The notes beneath the pieces were generated by a model that was not told the DNA's origin, made no database searches, and saw nothing but the letters and a program-made list of their open reading frames with translations. From an uncultured Bacteroidales bacterium (GTDB lineage Bacteria; Bacteroidota; Bacteroidia; Bacteroidales; UBA932): DNA of 64,000 bases. The position numbers and the translations under genes are program-made. Shown here piece after piece: positions 1 through 9,200 of the stretch (position 1 is its first letter; each line of letters opens with the position of its first letter). The DNA is taken from contig CAKUTA010000006.1 of assembly GCA_934691625.1 (NCBI GenBank), positions 1 to 64,000 of the forward strand, in the 5' to 3' direction.

Positions 1-133
1 AATTGAACTTTTCCACGCCAAAAGATGAGTTCTTCAAATATTTGTTGTAATGTTGCACTTGCTTTTTGACTCTGCCATCCGGAATAAAATCATATATATT
101 ATGGATTTTCCATGAAATTACTAAAGGTCGCTT
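1..133 (-). pseudogene. Possible partial coding remnant at left edge
   Basis: The minus strand is open for 44 codons from a stop at 134-136 to the window edge. The peptide begins KRPLVISWKIHNIYDF and continues with a mixed, globular-looking composition (DGRVKKQVQHYNKYLK). There is no ATG in this frame before the first residues, so it is either a 5'-damaged gene or chance. I do not recognise the family. The sequence left of the window would decide. Confidence 0.25.
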
Positions 134-321
134 TTACTAAACAAAAAAACACTATTTCTGCAAGTTAAAATTAGAATCCGTTTTGCACTATTTACAATCT
201 AGCATCTATTGCTGACAACAAGTTTTACGTATTCAAGTTGTTAAGCGTATGTCGGGCAGAAGCTTTTAGCTCTGCCGTAGTGTCTGAAATATATGTGAGG
301 TATCGCTATCTCGGCTCTGAA

Positions 322-645
322 TTAAACACTTTCAGCATATAATAAAATGTACCTGAGGGAATAACCGCTTCCAGCTTGCATGATTTTCAATGTTCCAGTT
401 GCTGAGCATTGCCCAGTGACATAGGAAACCGTACCAGCACCAGAACGATCTTTAATAAGGTAAATAGCTTCACCAGAAGTATTATATAAGCGGGCATCGA
501 CATGACCACAATAAAGGCCGGCATCACGCCGACCTTTATCGTAAATTATTAGAGTGTGTTATTTCGTATAAAGATTATAGTCCACTTGACAGTGACTAAA
601 CTTATTGGTGTAATTATTGATGGTTACAGCCTCACGGCTAACGAT
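322..645 (-). pseudogene. Decayed AT-rich gene with in-frame stop
   Basis: A single minus-strand frame reads 28 codons (ending VDYNLYTK), one TAA at 559-561, then 78 further codons to a TAA at 322-324. The second part reads like real protein (DAGLYCGHVDARLYNTSG, then YLIKDRSGAGTVSYVTG). Codons are AT-ending (GGT, GCT, TCT, GAT), unlike the GC-ending codons of neighbouring genes, which suggests foreign origin. No ATG starts the frame. A Bacteroidetes promoter lies just upstream (682-712). I do not recognise the family; I infer a laterally acquired gene now broken. Confidence 0.35.
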
Positions 646-647
646 TT

Positions 648-702
648 AAAAAAATCACTATAACGTTTTATTAAAACAATGCAAATTTAGTGTGATTTTT
701 TT
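648..702. terminator. Bidirectional hairpin between remnant and trmD
   Basis: An 11-base arm AAAAAAATCAC (648-658) pairs with GTGATTTTTTT (692-702), so each strand ends the stem in a T-run. It could terminate leftward trmD transcription, whose stop codon is at 720-722. The loop contains the -7 box of the predicted minus-strand promoter. Confidence 0.45.
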
Positions 703-712
703 AATCTGCAAA
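682..712 (-). promoter_or_regulatory. Bacteroidetes promoter reading into left-edge remnant
   Basis: On the minus strand TTTG (709-712) is followed after 19 bases by TAAATTTG (682-689), matching the TTTG-N19-21-TAnnTTTG consensus. It directs transcription toward the broken gene at 322-645. It is embedded in the terminator hairpin loop. Confidence 0.45.
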
Positions 713-719
713 CAAAAAG

Positions 720-1424
720 TTAAAATATTTTAATTGATTTTGACTTTTCGTCTTCAAGAAGGTATGGACGTAGCTTTTTTGTCCTCTCCAGCGCCTGTTG
801 CATCTGCCAATCCTGAATTAGACGAGGATTGCCGCTCAGAAGCACATCCGGTACTTTCCACCCGTTGAACTCGACCGGCCGGGTATATACAGGAGGCGAC
901 ACAAGGCCATCCTGGAAGCTGTCGCTCAATGCCGAAGTTTCATCGGTCAGGACTCCAGGGATGAGACGGACAATGGAGTCAGCCAAAAGAGCCGCAGGAA
1001 TCTCGCCACCGCTCACCACATAATCCCCCACTGAAATCTCCCTCGTGACAAGATGCTCACGTATCCTTTCGTCAATGCCCTTGTAGTGGCCGCATAGAAT
1101 CATGATGTTTCCTTTCAAGGACAATTCATTGGATATTCCTTGCGTCAGCTGTTCGCCGTCAGGAGACATATATATGATTTCATCATAATACCGTTCAGCC
1201 TTCAGCTCGTTTATCATCCTGAAGACTGGCTCCACCATCATCACCATTCCGGCATCTCCCCCATAGCAATAATCATCGACAGTGCTTCTCGGGCCAATGC
1301 CGTACTTCCTTATGTTATGTACATTGATCTCCACCAGGCCTTTCTTTCTGGCCCTGCCGACTATAGAATGGCTGAGAGGGCTTTCAAGCAGCTCCGGCAC
1401 AACCGTCAGAATATCTATTCTCAT
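720..1424 (-). CDS. trmD: tRNA (guanine-N1)-methyltransferase TrmD
   Basis: Cytoplasmic SAM-dependent enzyme that methylates G37 of tRNAs reading CNN codons, preventing frameshifting. The 234-aa product begins [14 protein letters not shown], the usual family N-terminus. It carries the knot-forming motifs [13 protein letters not shown] (around residue 45) and [17 protein letters not shown], typical of TrmD SPOUT enzymes. The frame is open upstream to a TTG at 1460, but the ATG at 1424 fits the family start, and a -7-like TAAATTTA lies at 1448-1455, inside the longer version. Length matches Bacteroidetes TrmD. It is not linked to rimM or rplS here, so it appears to be a single-gene unit. Confidence 0.96.
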   Translation of the reverse strand: MRIDILTVVPELLESPLSHSIVGRARKKGLVEINVHNIRKYGIGPRSTVDDYCYGGDAGMVMMVEPVFRMINELKAERYYDEIIYMSPDGEQLTQGISNELSLKGNIMILCGHYKGIDERIREHLVTREISVGDYVVSGGEIPAALLADSIVRLIPGVLTDETSALSDSFQDGLVSPPVYTRPVEFNGWKVPDVLLSGNPRLIQDWQMQQALERTKKLRPYLLEDEKSKSIKIF

Positions 1425-1994
1425 TGGCATATAAATTTTACACGCTGTAAATTTACTCAATTATTCTGGATTTAACATGAGCCATCAGACACAGGCAAAG
1501 AACGGCATCAGCCAAACATTTATTGATTATCAATCAGTTATAATCCTCAAAGTCAGCACCCGTGACATTTAAAATTCATAAATTATTGATAATCAATGAC
1601 AAGCTTCTTATTCATAAACAGTAACTGTAGCTGCCGGAAATACTTTTTTCCAACGATGGTGCCTAGCAAATGCGGCGGGACAGCGCCACGGCATAAAACG
1701 TCATTACACTAATATTCCGCAAGTTCTAAACGCACACTGCGGATTTAAAGCCATTTTTTAGCTCAAAATCCACACCTGGAGCAAAATAGCCATTGATTAT
1801 CAAATATTTAGAAATCGAACCGTGGCTCCGTCCCGACATGAAGGGAGCGCAGAACGGATAGCATCGCCACGAGTATAGCAGGCTTCAGGAGCATCACAGC
1901 TGATGTCCGTGGAGTATAATAAATTAGCTTTCAATACATTAGGCAAAATACTACTCCTTAGTTTCTGGAGCAGAAAAACACTTAATTACATATA
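1425..1994. other. Gene-poor intergenic stretch with palindromes
   Basis: No convincing coding frame on either strand. The stretch is AT-rich and holds three copies of a 13-bp near-palindrome (annotated separately). The rest shows no family I recognise. Confidence 0.6.
1522..1804. repeat. Three ATTGATnATCAAT palindromes
   Basis: ATTGATTATCAAT at 1522-1534, ATTGATAATCAAT at 1585-1597 and ATTGATTATCAAA at 1792-1804. The first two are perfect or near-perfect palindromes 63 bases apart. They resemble protein-binding sites (the half site ATCAA also occurs in IHF/HU-type sites), but no regulator gene adjoins them. Confidence 0.5.
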
Positions 1995-2175
1995 AATCAC
2001 AGGATTACGCTCCACGAGCAATTCATGGTGCAGGGACTAGAAAGCGCCACAAGGCGCGGCCGGAGAACAGCGAAGGGATAGACTTGCGCTCGGGTGCGCA
2101 CGAAGGCCCGCTTCCCCATCATGGGGACCGGAGGGGAAAAATAAAGGCTGTGCCCCAATGGAACACAGCCGTCCT
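1995..2175. other. GC-rich hairpin chain, candidate structured element
   Basis: A GC-rich island in an AT-rich gap. On the minus strand it folds as successive short hairpins: TCCCC-ATGAT-GGGGA, TGCGC-ACCCGA-GCGCA, GCGCC-TTGT-GGCGC and CCATGA-ATTGC-TCGTGG. A 69-codon minus frame (1997-2206) overlaps it, but the peptide is proline/arginine-rich, ignores the hairpins and looks spurious. The island could be a non-coding RNA or a dispersed repeat; I do not recognise a known family. Confidence 0.35.
2137..2170 (-). terminator. Rho-independent terminator downstream of glutaminyl cyclase
   Basis: On the minus strand GGCTGTG (2164-2170) pairs with CACAGCC (2146-2152) around an 11-base loop, followed by TTTATTTTT. 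It lies about 175 bases downstream of the cyclase stop codon and is the first good terminator for that leftward unit. Confidence 0.7.
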
Positions 2176-2344
2176 CTAATAAAAACTGATATAAATAGGG
2201 CCTCACGGCTTTTATTTTACTAAGTTAGTACAACATGATGAAATTTTCAAGAATCGAAACAAAAATTTCACTTCTGCCATAAAATTATAACGATTTCGAA
2301 ATAAAATAAAAATATTCTGCTGACATGACAGGCGAGCTCCAATG

Positions 2345-3217
2345 CTATCCACCGATTTCCACCAGCCTGACCTCATACAGGCGGCACCAGTTCTTTCCAG
2401 TCAGATACAGCTTGCCATCGGAAGGATTGAACGCAATGCCGTTCAGAACATCTGTGTCCTTAGTCCTCAAACTTTCAGGAAGAAGCCCTGTGCAATCAAT
2501 GACACCGGTCACATTGCCGTCATCAGGATCTATAATGACAATCATATCCGTCAGATAGACATTGGCCCATACCTTTCCGTCTATATACTCAAGCTCATTG
2601 AGGTCATAGACAGGGCGGCCGTTCATCTTCACATGGACAGACCGCAGAGTACGGAAACTGTCATCAAGGAAGTACATTTCAGAAGTCCCGTCCGTAGCTA
2701 TGAGATTTTTGCCATCAGTTGTAAGCCCCCACCCTTCACGAGGATAGGAATAGGTGGACTTATATTCCAAGGTCCTGGCATCATATACAAAAGCCACATT
2801 GTTCATCCATGTAAGCATATAGATGCTGCCGCCTTTTTCAACTGAACCCTCCAGAAAATACTTCCTATCGAAATCCAGCCTGAAGGAAGGCTTTCCAGTA
2901 GCGATATCCACCTTGCGGAACGTCGATTTTCCGTTCAGCCCAGTGCTCTCGTACATCTCACCGTTATAGAAGAACAGCCCTTGTGTATATGATGTCACAT
3001 CATGAGGAAATTCATTGATTACCTGAAGCTTATACTTCTTCACAGCAACCTTCTTATGCTCATTTCCAGACACATTCACACCCGCCGCCGTATTCTGCGC
3101 CGGAGCAGCATCGGAAACAGAAGCTTTCGGTCCGGATGCATTGGCACAGGACAGGAAGGCAAGCGGAAACATAGCCGCGAGAATAAGCATTGAACGGACA
3201 AACTTCTTTCGCATCAT
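2345..3217 (-). CDS. Glutaminyl-peptide cyclotransferase, lipoprotein
   Basis: 290-aa protein of the glutamine cyclotransferase family (plant-type, five-bladed beta-propeller), which converts N-terminal glutamine to pyroglutamate. The propeller begins near residue 75 with YTQGLFFYNGEMYESTG. Further family signatures are FDRKYFLEGSVEKGG, LNELEYIDGKVWANVY and VLNGIAFNPSDGKLYLTGK. The N-terminus has a lipoprotein signal with FLSC, Cys24 being the likely lipid site, so it should act on periplasmic or surface proteins. Start codons at 3217 and 3214 are adjacent and equally possible. It lies 64 bases downstream of pyrG on the same strand and probably shares its transcript; the terminator is at 2137-2170. 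Confidence 0.9.
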   Translation of the reverse strand: MMRKKFVRSMLILAAMFPLAFLSCANASGPKASVSDAAPAQNTAAGVNVSGNEHKKVAVKKYKLQVINEFPHDVTSYTQGLFFYNGEMYESTGLNGKSTFRKVDIATGKPSFRLDFDRKYFLEGSVEKGGSIYMLTWMNNVAFVYDARTLEYKSTYSYPREGWGLTTDGKNLIATDGTSEMYFLDDSFRTLRSVHVKMNGRPVYDLNELEYIDGKVWANVYLTDMIVIIDPDDGNVTGVIDCTGLLPESLRTKDTDVLNGIAFNPSDGKLYLTGKNWCRLYEVRLVEIGG

Positions 3218-3281
3218 TGCCTTGAATCATTGACAGAAAACAGCCCCTGACGGTATTCTCCTCCAGAGGCCGGATCCGATA

Positions 3282-4913
3282 TTAAAGTGCGCTTTCCTCG
3301 CCTCTCTGCCTGCGGTACGCCATCGCTGCCTTTACGAATGCGACGAAGATCGGCTGAGGCTTTTCTGGAGTGCTCTTATATTCAGGATGGAACTGGACAC
3401 CGATGAAGAACGGATGTGTAGGGATCTCCACGATCTCCACAAGACCGGTCTCAGGGTTACGTCCGGTAGCTTTCAGCCCTGCAGCCTCCATCTGTGCAAG
3501 GAAATCGCTGTTGAACTCATATCTATGTCTGTGGCGCTCCGAAATGATTTCGCTGCCATATACCTTGTATGCAAGCGAATTCTTGTCAAGCTGGCACTCA
3601 TAGGCTCCGAGACGCATTGTGCCGCCCTTTATCGTAGTACTCTTCTGATCCTCCATAAGGTCGATAACAGGATACGGGGTGGACGGGTTCACCTCAGTGG
3701 ATGCAGCCTCTTTCATACCAAGCACATCCCGTGCGAACTCCACAACGCACATCTGCATTCCAAGGCAGATTCCAAAGAACGGGATATTGTGCTCACGTGC
3801 ATATTTGATGGCGGTGACCTTTCCTTCGAGTCCTCGCTCACCAAATCCAGGAGCAACCAGGATAGCATCCATTCCGCCGACTTTCTCCTCTACATTTGAC
3901 GGATCGATAAATTCGCTCTGGACCGTATGCACATTCACCTTGCACTCGTTTGCGGCGCCGGCATGGACAAAAGACTCCAGAATGGACTTATATGCGTCCT
4001 GCAGCTCTACATACTTTCCGACAAGCGCGATATCTACCTGATGCTTAGGATGATAAAGCCTGTCAAGAAATGCCTTCAGGTTAGTGAAATCAGGTTCCGG
4101 AAGATCATTGATATGGAAATGGTTCAGTATCATTTCATCAAGACGCTCCCCCTCCATGTTCAGAGGCACCTGGTATATGGACGAAGCATCTATCGACTGT
4201 ATAACATGCCCTGGCTTGACATTGCAGAACAGAGCCACTTTTCTCCTGATTTCCGGAGTAAGCTCCTTCTCTGTACGGCAGACGATCACATCCGGATGCA
4301 CACCGGCCTGCTGAAGCATCTGCACAGAATGCTGTGTAGGCTTGGTCTTCAGCTCCTTTGCCGCACGTAGATAAGGCACCAGTGTCAGATGGATGCTGGC
4401 AAGGTCCTCCTCAGGAAGCTCCCACTGCAACTGGCGTATAGCCTCCAGAAACGGCTGAGACTCCATATCACCGACAGTTCCGCCGACCTCAGTTATGATG
4501 ACATCGAACTTTCCGGACTTGCCGAGCAGAAGCATGCGCCTCTTGATCTCGTCTGTGATATGAGGAATGATCTGTACAGTCTTTCCAAGATATGCCCCTT
4601 CACGCTCCTTGTTTATCACGGTATAATAGACCTTACCGGTGGTCACATTGTTTGCCTTGGTCATATGAACACCCAGGAAACGCTCGTAGTGTCCGAGGTC
4701 CAGGTCCGTCTCCGCACCGTCATCCGTCACATAGCACTCGCCATGCTCGTAAGGATTCAATGTTCCCGGGTCAATGTTAATGTACGGGTCGAATTTCTGG
4801 ATGGTGACTCTGAGCCCTCTGGCCTGCAGAAGTTTAGCTAGTGATGCAGCAATGATTCCTTTTCCGAGAGAGGAAGCTACACCCCCTGTCACGAAGACAT
4901 ATTTTGTGTTCAT
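3282..4913 (-). CDS. pyrG: CTP synthase
   Basis: Cytosolic enzyme that aminates UTP to CTP with ATP and glutamine, the last step of pyrimidine nucleotide synthesis. 543 aa, normal length. The N-terminal synthetase domain starts KYVFVTGGVASSLGKG and includes KFDPYINIDPGTLNPYEHGE. The C-terminal class-I glutamine amidotransferase domain has its nucleophile Cys in FFGICLGMQMCV and the His/Glu pair in VQFHPEYKSTP. Complete and undamaged. A -7-like TAAATTTG lies at 4942-4949, about 30 bases upstream, without a clear -33 box. Confidence 0.98.
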   Translation of the reverse strand: MNTKYVFVTGGVASSLGKGIIAASLAKLLQARGLRVTIQKFDPYINIDPGTLNPYEHGECYVTDDGAETDLDLGHYERFLGVHMTKANNVTTGKVYYTVINKEREGAYLGKTVQIIPHITDEIKRRMLLLGKSGKFDVIITEVGGTVGDMESQPFLEAIRQLQWELPEEDLASIHLTLVPYLRAAKELKTKPTQHSVQMLQQAGVHPDVIVCRTEKELTPEIRRKVALFCNVKPGHVIQSIDASSIYQVPLNMEGERLDEMILNHFHINDLPEPDFTNLKAFLDRLYHPKHQVDIALVGKYVELQDAYKSILESFVHAGAANECKVNVHTVQSEFIDPSNVEEKVGGMDAILVAPGFGERGLEGKVTAIKYAREHNIPFFGICLGMQMCVVEFARDVLGMKEAASTEVNPSTPYPVIDLMEDQKSTTIKGGTMRLGAYECQLDKNSLAYKVYGSEIISERHRHRYEFNSDFLAQMEAAGLKATGRNPETGLVEIVEIPTHPFFIGVQFHPEYKSTPEKPQPIFVAFVKAAMAYRRQRGEESAL

Positions 4914-4941
4914 ATTCGTTTGTTTATCGTTAACAGGGGTA

Positions 4942-4949
4942 CAAATTTA
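4942..4949 (-). promoter_or_regulatory. Putative -7 box of pyrG
   Basis: TAAATTTG on the minus strand matches TAnnTTTG and lies a plausible distance from the pyrG ATG at 4913. No matching -33 TTTG is visible, so this is a partial match. Confidence 0.35.
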
Positions 4950-5002
4950 GCCAAATTTTAGAGATAACGAAGCATTTAAGGGAAACTTTCCGAATAAAAA
5001 AA

Positions 5003-5043
5003 ATGCGATGCACACAAAATCAGACGTTTTGCACGCATCGCAT
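5003..5043 (-). terminator. Strong terminator ending the glycan locus
   Basis: A 17-base-pair stem: minus-strand arms 5027-5043 and 5003-5019, 7-base loop, followed by TTTTTTTTATT. Three adjacent pairs are G-U in minus-strand RNA but would be A-C mismatches in plus-strand RNA, so the structure is built for leftward transcription. It lies 28 bases after the GH5-like gene, the last of the locus. Confidence 0.85.
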
Positions 5044-5071
5044 AACAGGCAGCTATAAGAAGATTCTAACA

Positions 5072-6178
5072 CTACTGCTTCGTGACAGATTTTATGAACT
5101 CCACTTCAGAAGCATTGTATGGAGTCCCGTCAGGCTGGAGTATATCATGAAACCAGAGTTCCGGCTCCTCCGTGAAAGGAATCTTCTTGCCATCCTTCCC
5201 TACTGCATTCCACTTGTAGTGACATTGCATCGCACCTTTCACAAGCCCGAAGCTATACGCAGCCACATTCTCCTTATTCAGGACAGGAAGGACAGTCTCG
5301 AATGTACTCCCGAACGGCCTGGCAAGATACTCGGTGCAGAAAATCGGACGATTGAAAGTCTTCATCAGGTCAATGAACTTCTGTATCTCGTCAGCAGGCT
5401 GATAGCAATGGATGCTCAGCACATCGCAGTTCTCGCACAAGAACGTCACCGTCGGAAAACGTGTCGTAAGGTTTCCGCTTCCGCTTAAAGGCCTGGTGTA
5501 GATAGGGGCCGTAAGCGGCTGCGACGGATTGATTTCCCTTGCCCACTCGAACACTTTCTTCAGGAGAGGATAAGTATGGCAGGCAGGAACATTTTCAGGC
5601 TCATTGTAAAGGCACCACGCGATGATGCGGCTATCGTTCCTGAAATGACGGAGCACGTCCTGCTCATAATCCTTGATCCAGCCCCATTGAGTAGAGTCAT
5701 TGACCGCTTCAATACCTGGAGTCTGCGCCCAGATGCTGTTGTGTATTCCCGGGACAGGAGCTATATCCTCATCAACATAGCGGTCACGCGAACCGCCATT
5801 GGTAAACAGCGTCACAAGACTGCTTATACCATGGCTGTCAGCTATTTCCAGGAACTGCTCGACATGGGAGAAAAATGCATCCCTGTCCGCGCTCCAGACC
5901 TTGTCATGAAGAAAGATCCGGACACTGTTGAAGCCAAGCTCCTCCGCCCAGCCAAGTTCCTTGTCAATCTCTGCCGGATTCCATGTGCTTGTCTGCCACA
6001 TCTGGATCTGATTTCCGGCATACGCCGGGACATAGTCACATCCGACCGGCCACTCTCTGGCCGCATACCACTCATTGGCCTTCTCCTCGGACCAGCGCTC
6101 TCCCACATGCTTCTCTCCGGAGCAGGCGCCAAGTACCAATGCCAGAGCGGCTGTCATCAATATTCTTACTGCTTTCAT
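5072..6178 (-). CDS. GH5-like glycoside hydrolase, lipoprotein
   Basis: 368-aa predicted lipoprotein (signal ending LVLGAC, Cys19) with a clan GH-A TIM-barrel fold related to GH5 cellulase/mannanase enzymes; many Bacteroidetes relatives are annotated as 1,4-beta-xylanase. The barrel opens near residue 40 with a Trp-rich segment (GNQIQMWQTSTWNP), then LGFNSVRIFLHD. The likely acid/base is Glu193 in CLYNEPEN and the likely nucleophile Glu283 in FCTEYLARP. Full length, last gene of the leftward 11-gene locus. The 117-base gap before it contains an inverted repeat that also occurs upstream of the pseudouridine synthase gene. The substrate cannot be read from sequence. Confidence 0.8.
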   Translation of the reverse strand: MKAVRILMTAALALVLGACSGEKHVGERWSEEKANEWYAAREWPVGCDYVPAYAGNQIQMWQTSTWNPAEIDKELGWAEELGFNSVRIFLHDKVWSADRDAFFSHVEQFLEIADSHGISSLVTLFTNGGSRDRYVDEDIAPVPGIHNSIWAQTPGIEAVNDSTQWGWIKDYEQDVLRHFRNDSRIIAWCLYNEPENVPACHTYPLLKKVFEWAREINPSQPLTAPIYTRPLSGSGNLTTRFPTVTFLCENCDVLSIHCYQPADEIQKFIDLMKTFNRPIFCTEYLARPFGSTFETVLPVLNKENVAAYSFGLVKGAMQCHYKWNAVGKDGKKIPFTEEPELWFHDILQPDGTPYNASEVEFIKSVTKQ

Positions 6179-6209
6179 TTTATTTGTACTCTTTTTCGCA
6201 TTTTAGAAG

Positions 6210-6273
6210 CTGTTTTGAAATTATTGTCTGAAGGTTACTTACCTCAAACAACTTTTCAATCATTTCAAAACAG
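6210..6273 (-). repeat. Inverted repeat containing a 29-bp repeat (copy A)
   Basis: Arms CTGTTTTGAAAT (6210-6221) and ATTTCAAAACAG (6262-6273) are perfect 12-base inverted repeats with a 40-base spacer. On the minus strand, 6244-6272 begins TGTTTTGAAATGATTG and is identical over 29 bases to 59444-59472. It sits between the DUF5107 and GH5-like genes. It could be a mobile-repeat end, a protein site or an mRNA-processing hairpin. Confidence 0.65.
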
Positions 6274-6295
6274 ATTCTTAATATAATTCGTAACA

Positions 6296-9200
6296 CTATA
6301 ATTCATTGATAATAAATTCATGTGCATACAGATGAGCAGGGCTGAGCTTCAGAACCTCCATGAAAAGTTTCCTCGCCTTGCCCTTATGTCCGAGGCCAAG
6401 CTCGCCAAGAGCCTGGGTGAAGTAAGCTGCTGCATTTTTGCTTTCCACAGTAGTGGCGGTAGTCCCCTCCGCGCCATAGAAGCTTCTATACTCAGTCACG
6501 ACAGCCGCTTTCCCGTCCATAAGCATCTGCGAGAACAAAGCTTTCGCTTCGTCCTTTCTGCCGAGCTTCTGCAGCGCCAGACCTGTCCAGTAGCGGAAAT
6601 CCTTGCTGCCCTTGACCTTGTAGTCCTGCTCCGCAGCAAGCTCATAGCAGCGCCTTGCCTCCTGGGCATCGCCAAGCTTTTCGTAAGCCTCGCCAAGCTC
6701 ATAGTTTATCTGCGCATCATGTGTGGCCCTTTCATCCACGAGGAACACCTGATGGTTCTCCGGATATGTAAAGGCTTTCTTATACAATGCTATAGCTCCT
6801 TCAGAATCTCCGGACTCCATCTTCTTTCTTCCAGCAAGCACACATGCATCGACGAAATTGTCATGGAAATTTGCCACACCCTCACGTGTAGGAAAATAGC
6901 AGTTGTCCAGCAGACCAAGGACATAATCATAGTCGCCACACCATGTTCCGGTCACAACTTCCTGCGACAGAGGATAATACCGTTTCATACATGCAGCATG
7001 GTGACTCTTGAGGAGTTCATAACGCTCAGGCACAGGGGTTCCGAGAGCCTCCATCGCCTGGTCACATTCCTCCAGATATAGGGCGGCGTCAGGATTCAAC
7101 TCAATAGCTTTCCTGTAGCATTTCACACTTTCCGCATAATTTCTGGTATGAAGCCAATGTGCCCATCCGAGATTTCTCCAGGCAAGATCGTCACCCGGAT
7201 TCATCTCCACACAGCGCTGCCACTCCCTGATCGCATTGTCCGGCTGGATGTTATACAGCAGGTTTCCAAGATAATAATATGGTCTTTCAGAATCAGGACA
7301 TGCCTTTTTGGCCTGTTCCAGAACATCTATTGTCTCCAGACGGAACGGGTTGCAGTAGCCCACAGGCAAGGCAAGTGCCACCTTATAAAGTGATGAGTCC
7401 CCTGTTAGATATGCAAGATACATCTTCACTGTCGGCCATGCTACACGGCTGTCAATATCCTGGAGAAGTTTCACTGCCGTATCCTTGAAGCCATTGTGCC
7501 AGTAGAGTATGGCAAGCTCCAGATAGGACTCAGGCTGTTCCCTCATGAAAAATCTGAAATCATCGTCAGACATTGTCTCATGAAGCGCCAGTGCATTCAT
7601 CGGATCCTCCGCGAGGACATCTCCGAAGCATCTTGCAGCCTCTTCTGCATTTCCAAGCTGCTTCAGCACAAGCCCCTTGAATACACGTGCCTGGAAATTC
7701 CGCCCGTTATAGGAGATCGCCTCATCCAGACGGTCAAGCGCCATGTTCCAGTTCCCGTCCATGGCATAGAGCTGCGCCAGCTGCACATTTGCCCCGGAAT
7801 TATATGTATAGTTCCATGTAGCCCGGTAGAGAGTGTCCATCGCTGCAGATGTTTTTCCCTGAACTTTCAGAACCAGTCCGAGATTATACAATGCCTCCGC
7901 ATCCTTCGGTCTGGTATAGTCATGGGTTTGCCGCCGTATAGCTGTGCGGAGATAGGATGCAGCCTTATCATATTCCCCATGCAGCCTGCACAGCACGCCC
8001 ATCTGCGTATTCGCACGTGTATCACCGGGATCCCTGCGGAGAACCTCTCTGAAGTAGTCCACAGGATCAATGAACGGATTGTGGAACTGGAGATTGCGAA
8101 GCCCCACGAGATAGCATTCCTCCGTATTCTCTATCTCTTCAGGACGTTTCGGCCTCTCCACGATTTCAGGGAGCGGAGCTTCCGGGTCCTTCCTTACCGG
8201 TGTAAAATGCAGTATCTCTTTCCCTGAAGCATCGGAAAGGGCAATCGAGAGGTCATCCTCTCCATATTTTCTATCAATCCCGACCGTCTTCGAGAACGGC
8301 ATGTCAGGGGCAATGTCGGCAATGACCTCCGAGTCAAGCACCTTTCCTCCGCTGATAAGCCTAAGCTCAAGATTCTTCATAGGCTCAGTCGCATTCACAG
8401 CCAACAGCACCTGCCCAGGCTCCAGAAGAGCCACATTAGCCGCAGCAAGACGGTTTCCGGCCTTGACACCTTCCATATTCCGGATGCCGTACCAATACTG
8501 GCTGAACTCCTTGGTCTCATAAGGGGCGTTCCAGTTATAATCCGGCTGATTGTCGGAATAGGCACCGACCATCAGTTCAATATAATGGCCTGAGTCATCT
8601 GTAAGAATCCTCGTGTCCCATTCGCTGTTCGGTCCCCATAGCCAGAACTTGCCGCCCTTGTTGATGTTATGGTTGCCGCAGAGCATCGTGCCCGCGTCGC
8701 GCCCATGGTCATAGCCTGCAACGAAGTCGTCTTTAAGGTCATAGGCGAACATCGAATTGCTCATATAATGGTTCTTCCACCAGCTCGCATCGATTCCGTC
8801 GCGGTAGAAGTCCATATCATTGAACGTCTCATGAGTCACAGGCCAATGCGCGAACCAGTTCTTGCAATGGAATGTCACGAATTCAGTGCTCTGAGGAAAG
8901 CATATCTGGTAGTTCTCATCCACATGCGTACTGACATTTGACCAGTAGAGTGTCGAATTGTCATTCATTGTCGAGTTCATCAGCCGTCCGCTGATTTCCA
9001 TATAGCTCTTGCCGGGGTGCAGGGTAACGCCTATCGCCCACTGCATCCTGTGGCGGTATTCCGTCTCACCAATCCAGATGGTCTTCGAGCCGTCTCCGTT
9101 ATCCACTATCCTCCAGTCGCACGGGATATGGCTCGTCTGACGATGGTGGTGGAACACGTTCCACTCCACGCCGCCGCTTATCCAGGCCCCTGTCATGCCG

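Noticed and set aside
1997..2206. 69-codon minus-strand frame rich in Pro/Arg
   Set aside because: It spans a terminator hairpin and a chain of GC hairpins and has no family resemblance I trust; treated as structure rather than a gene.
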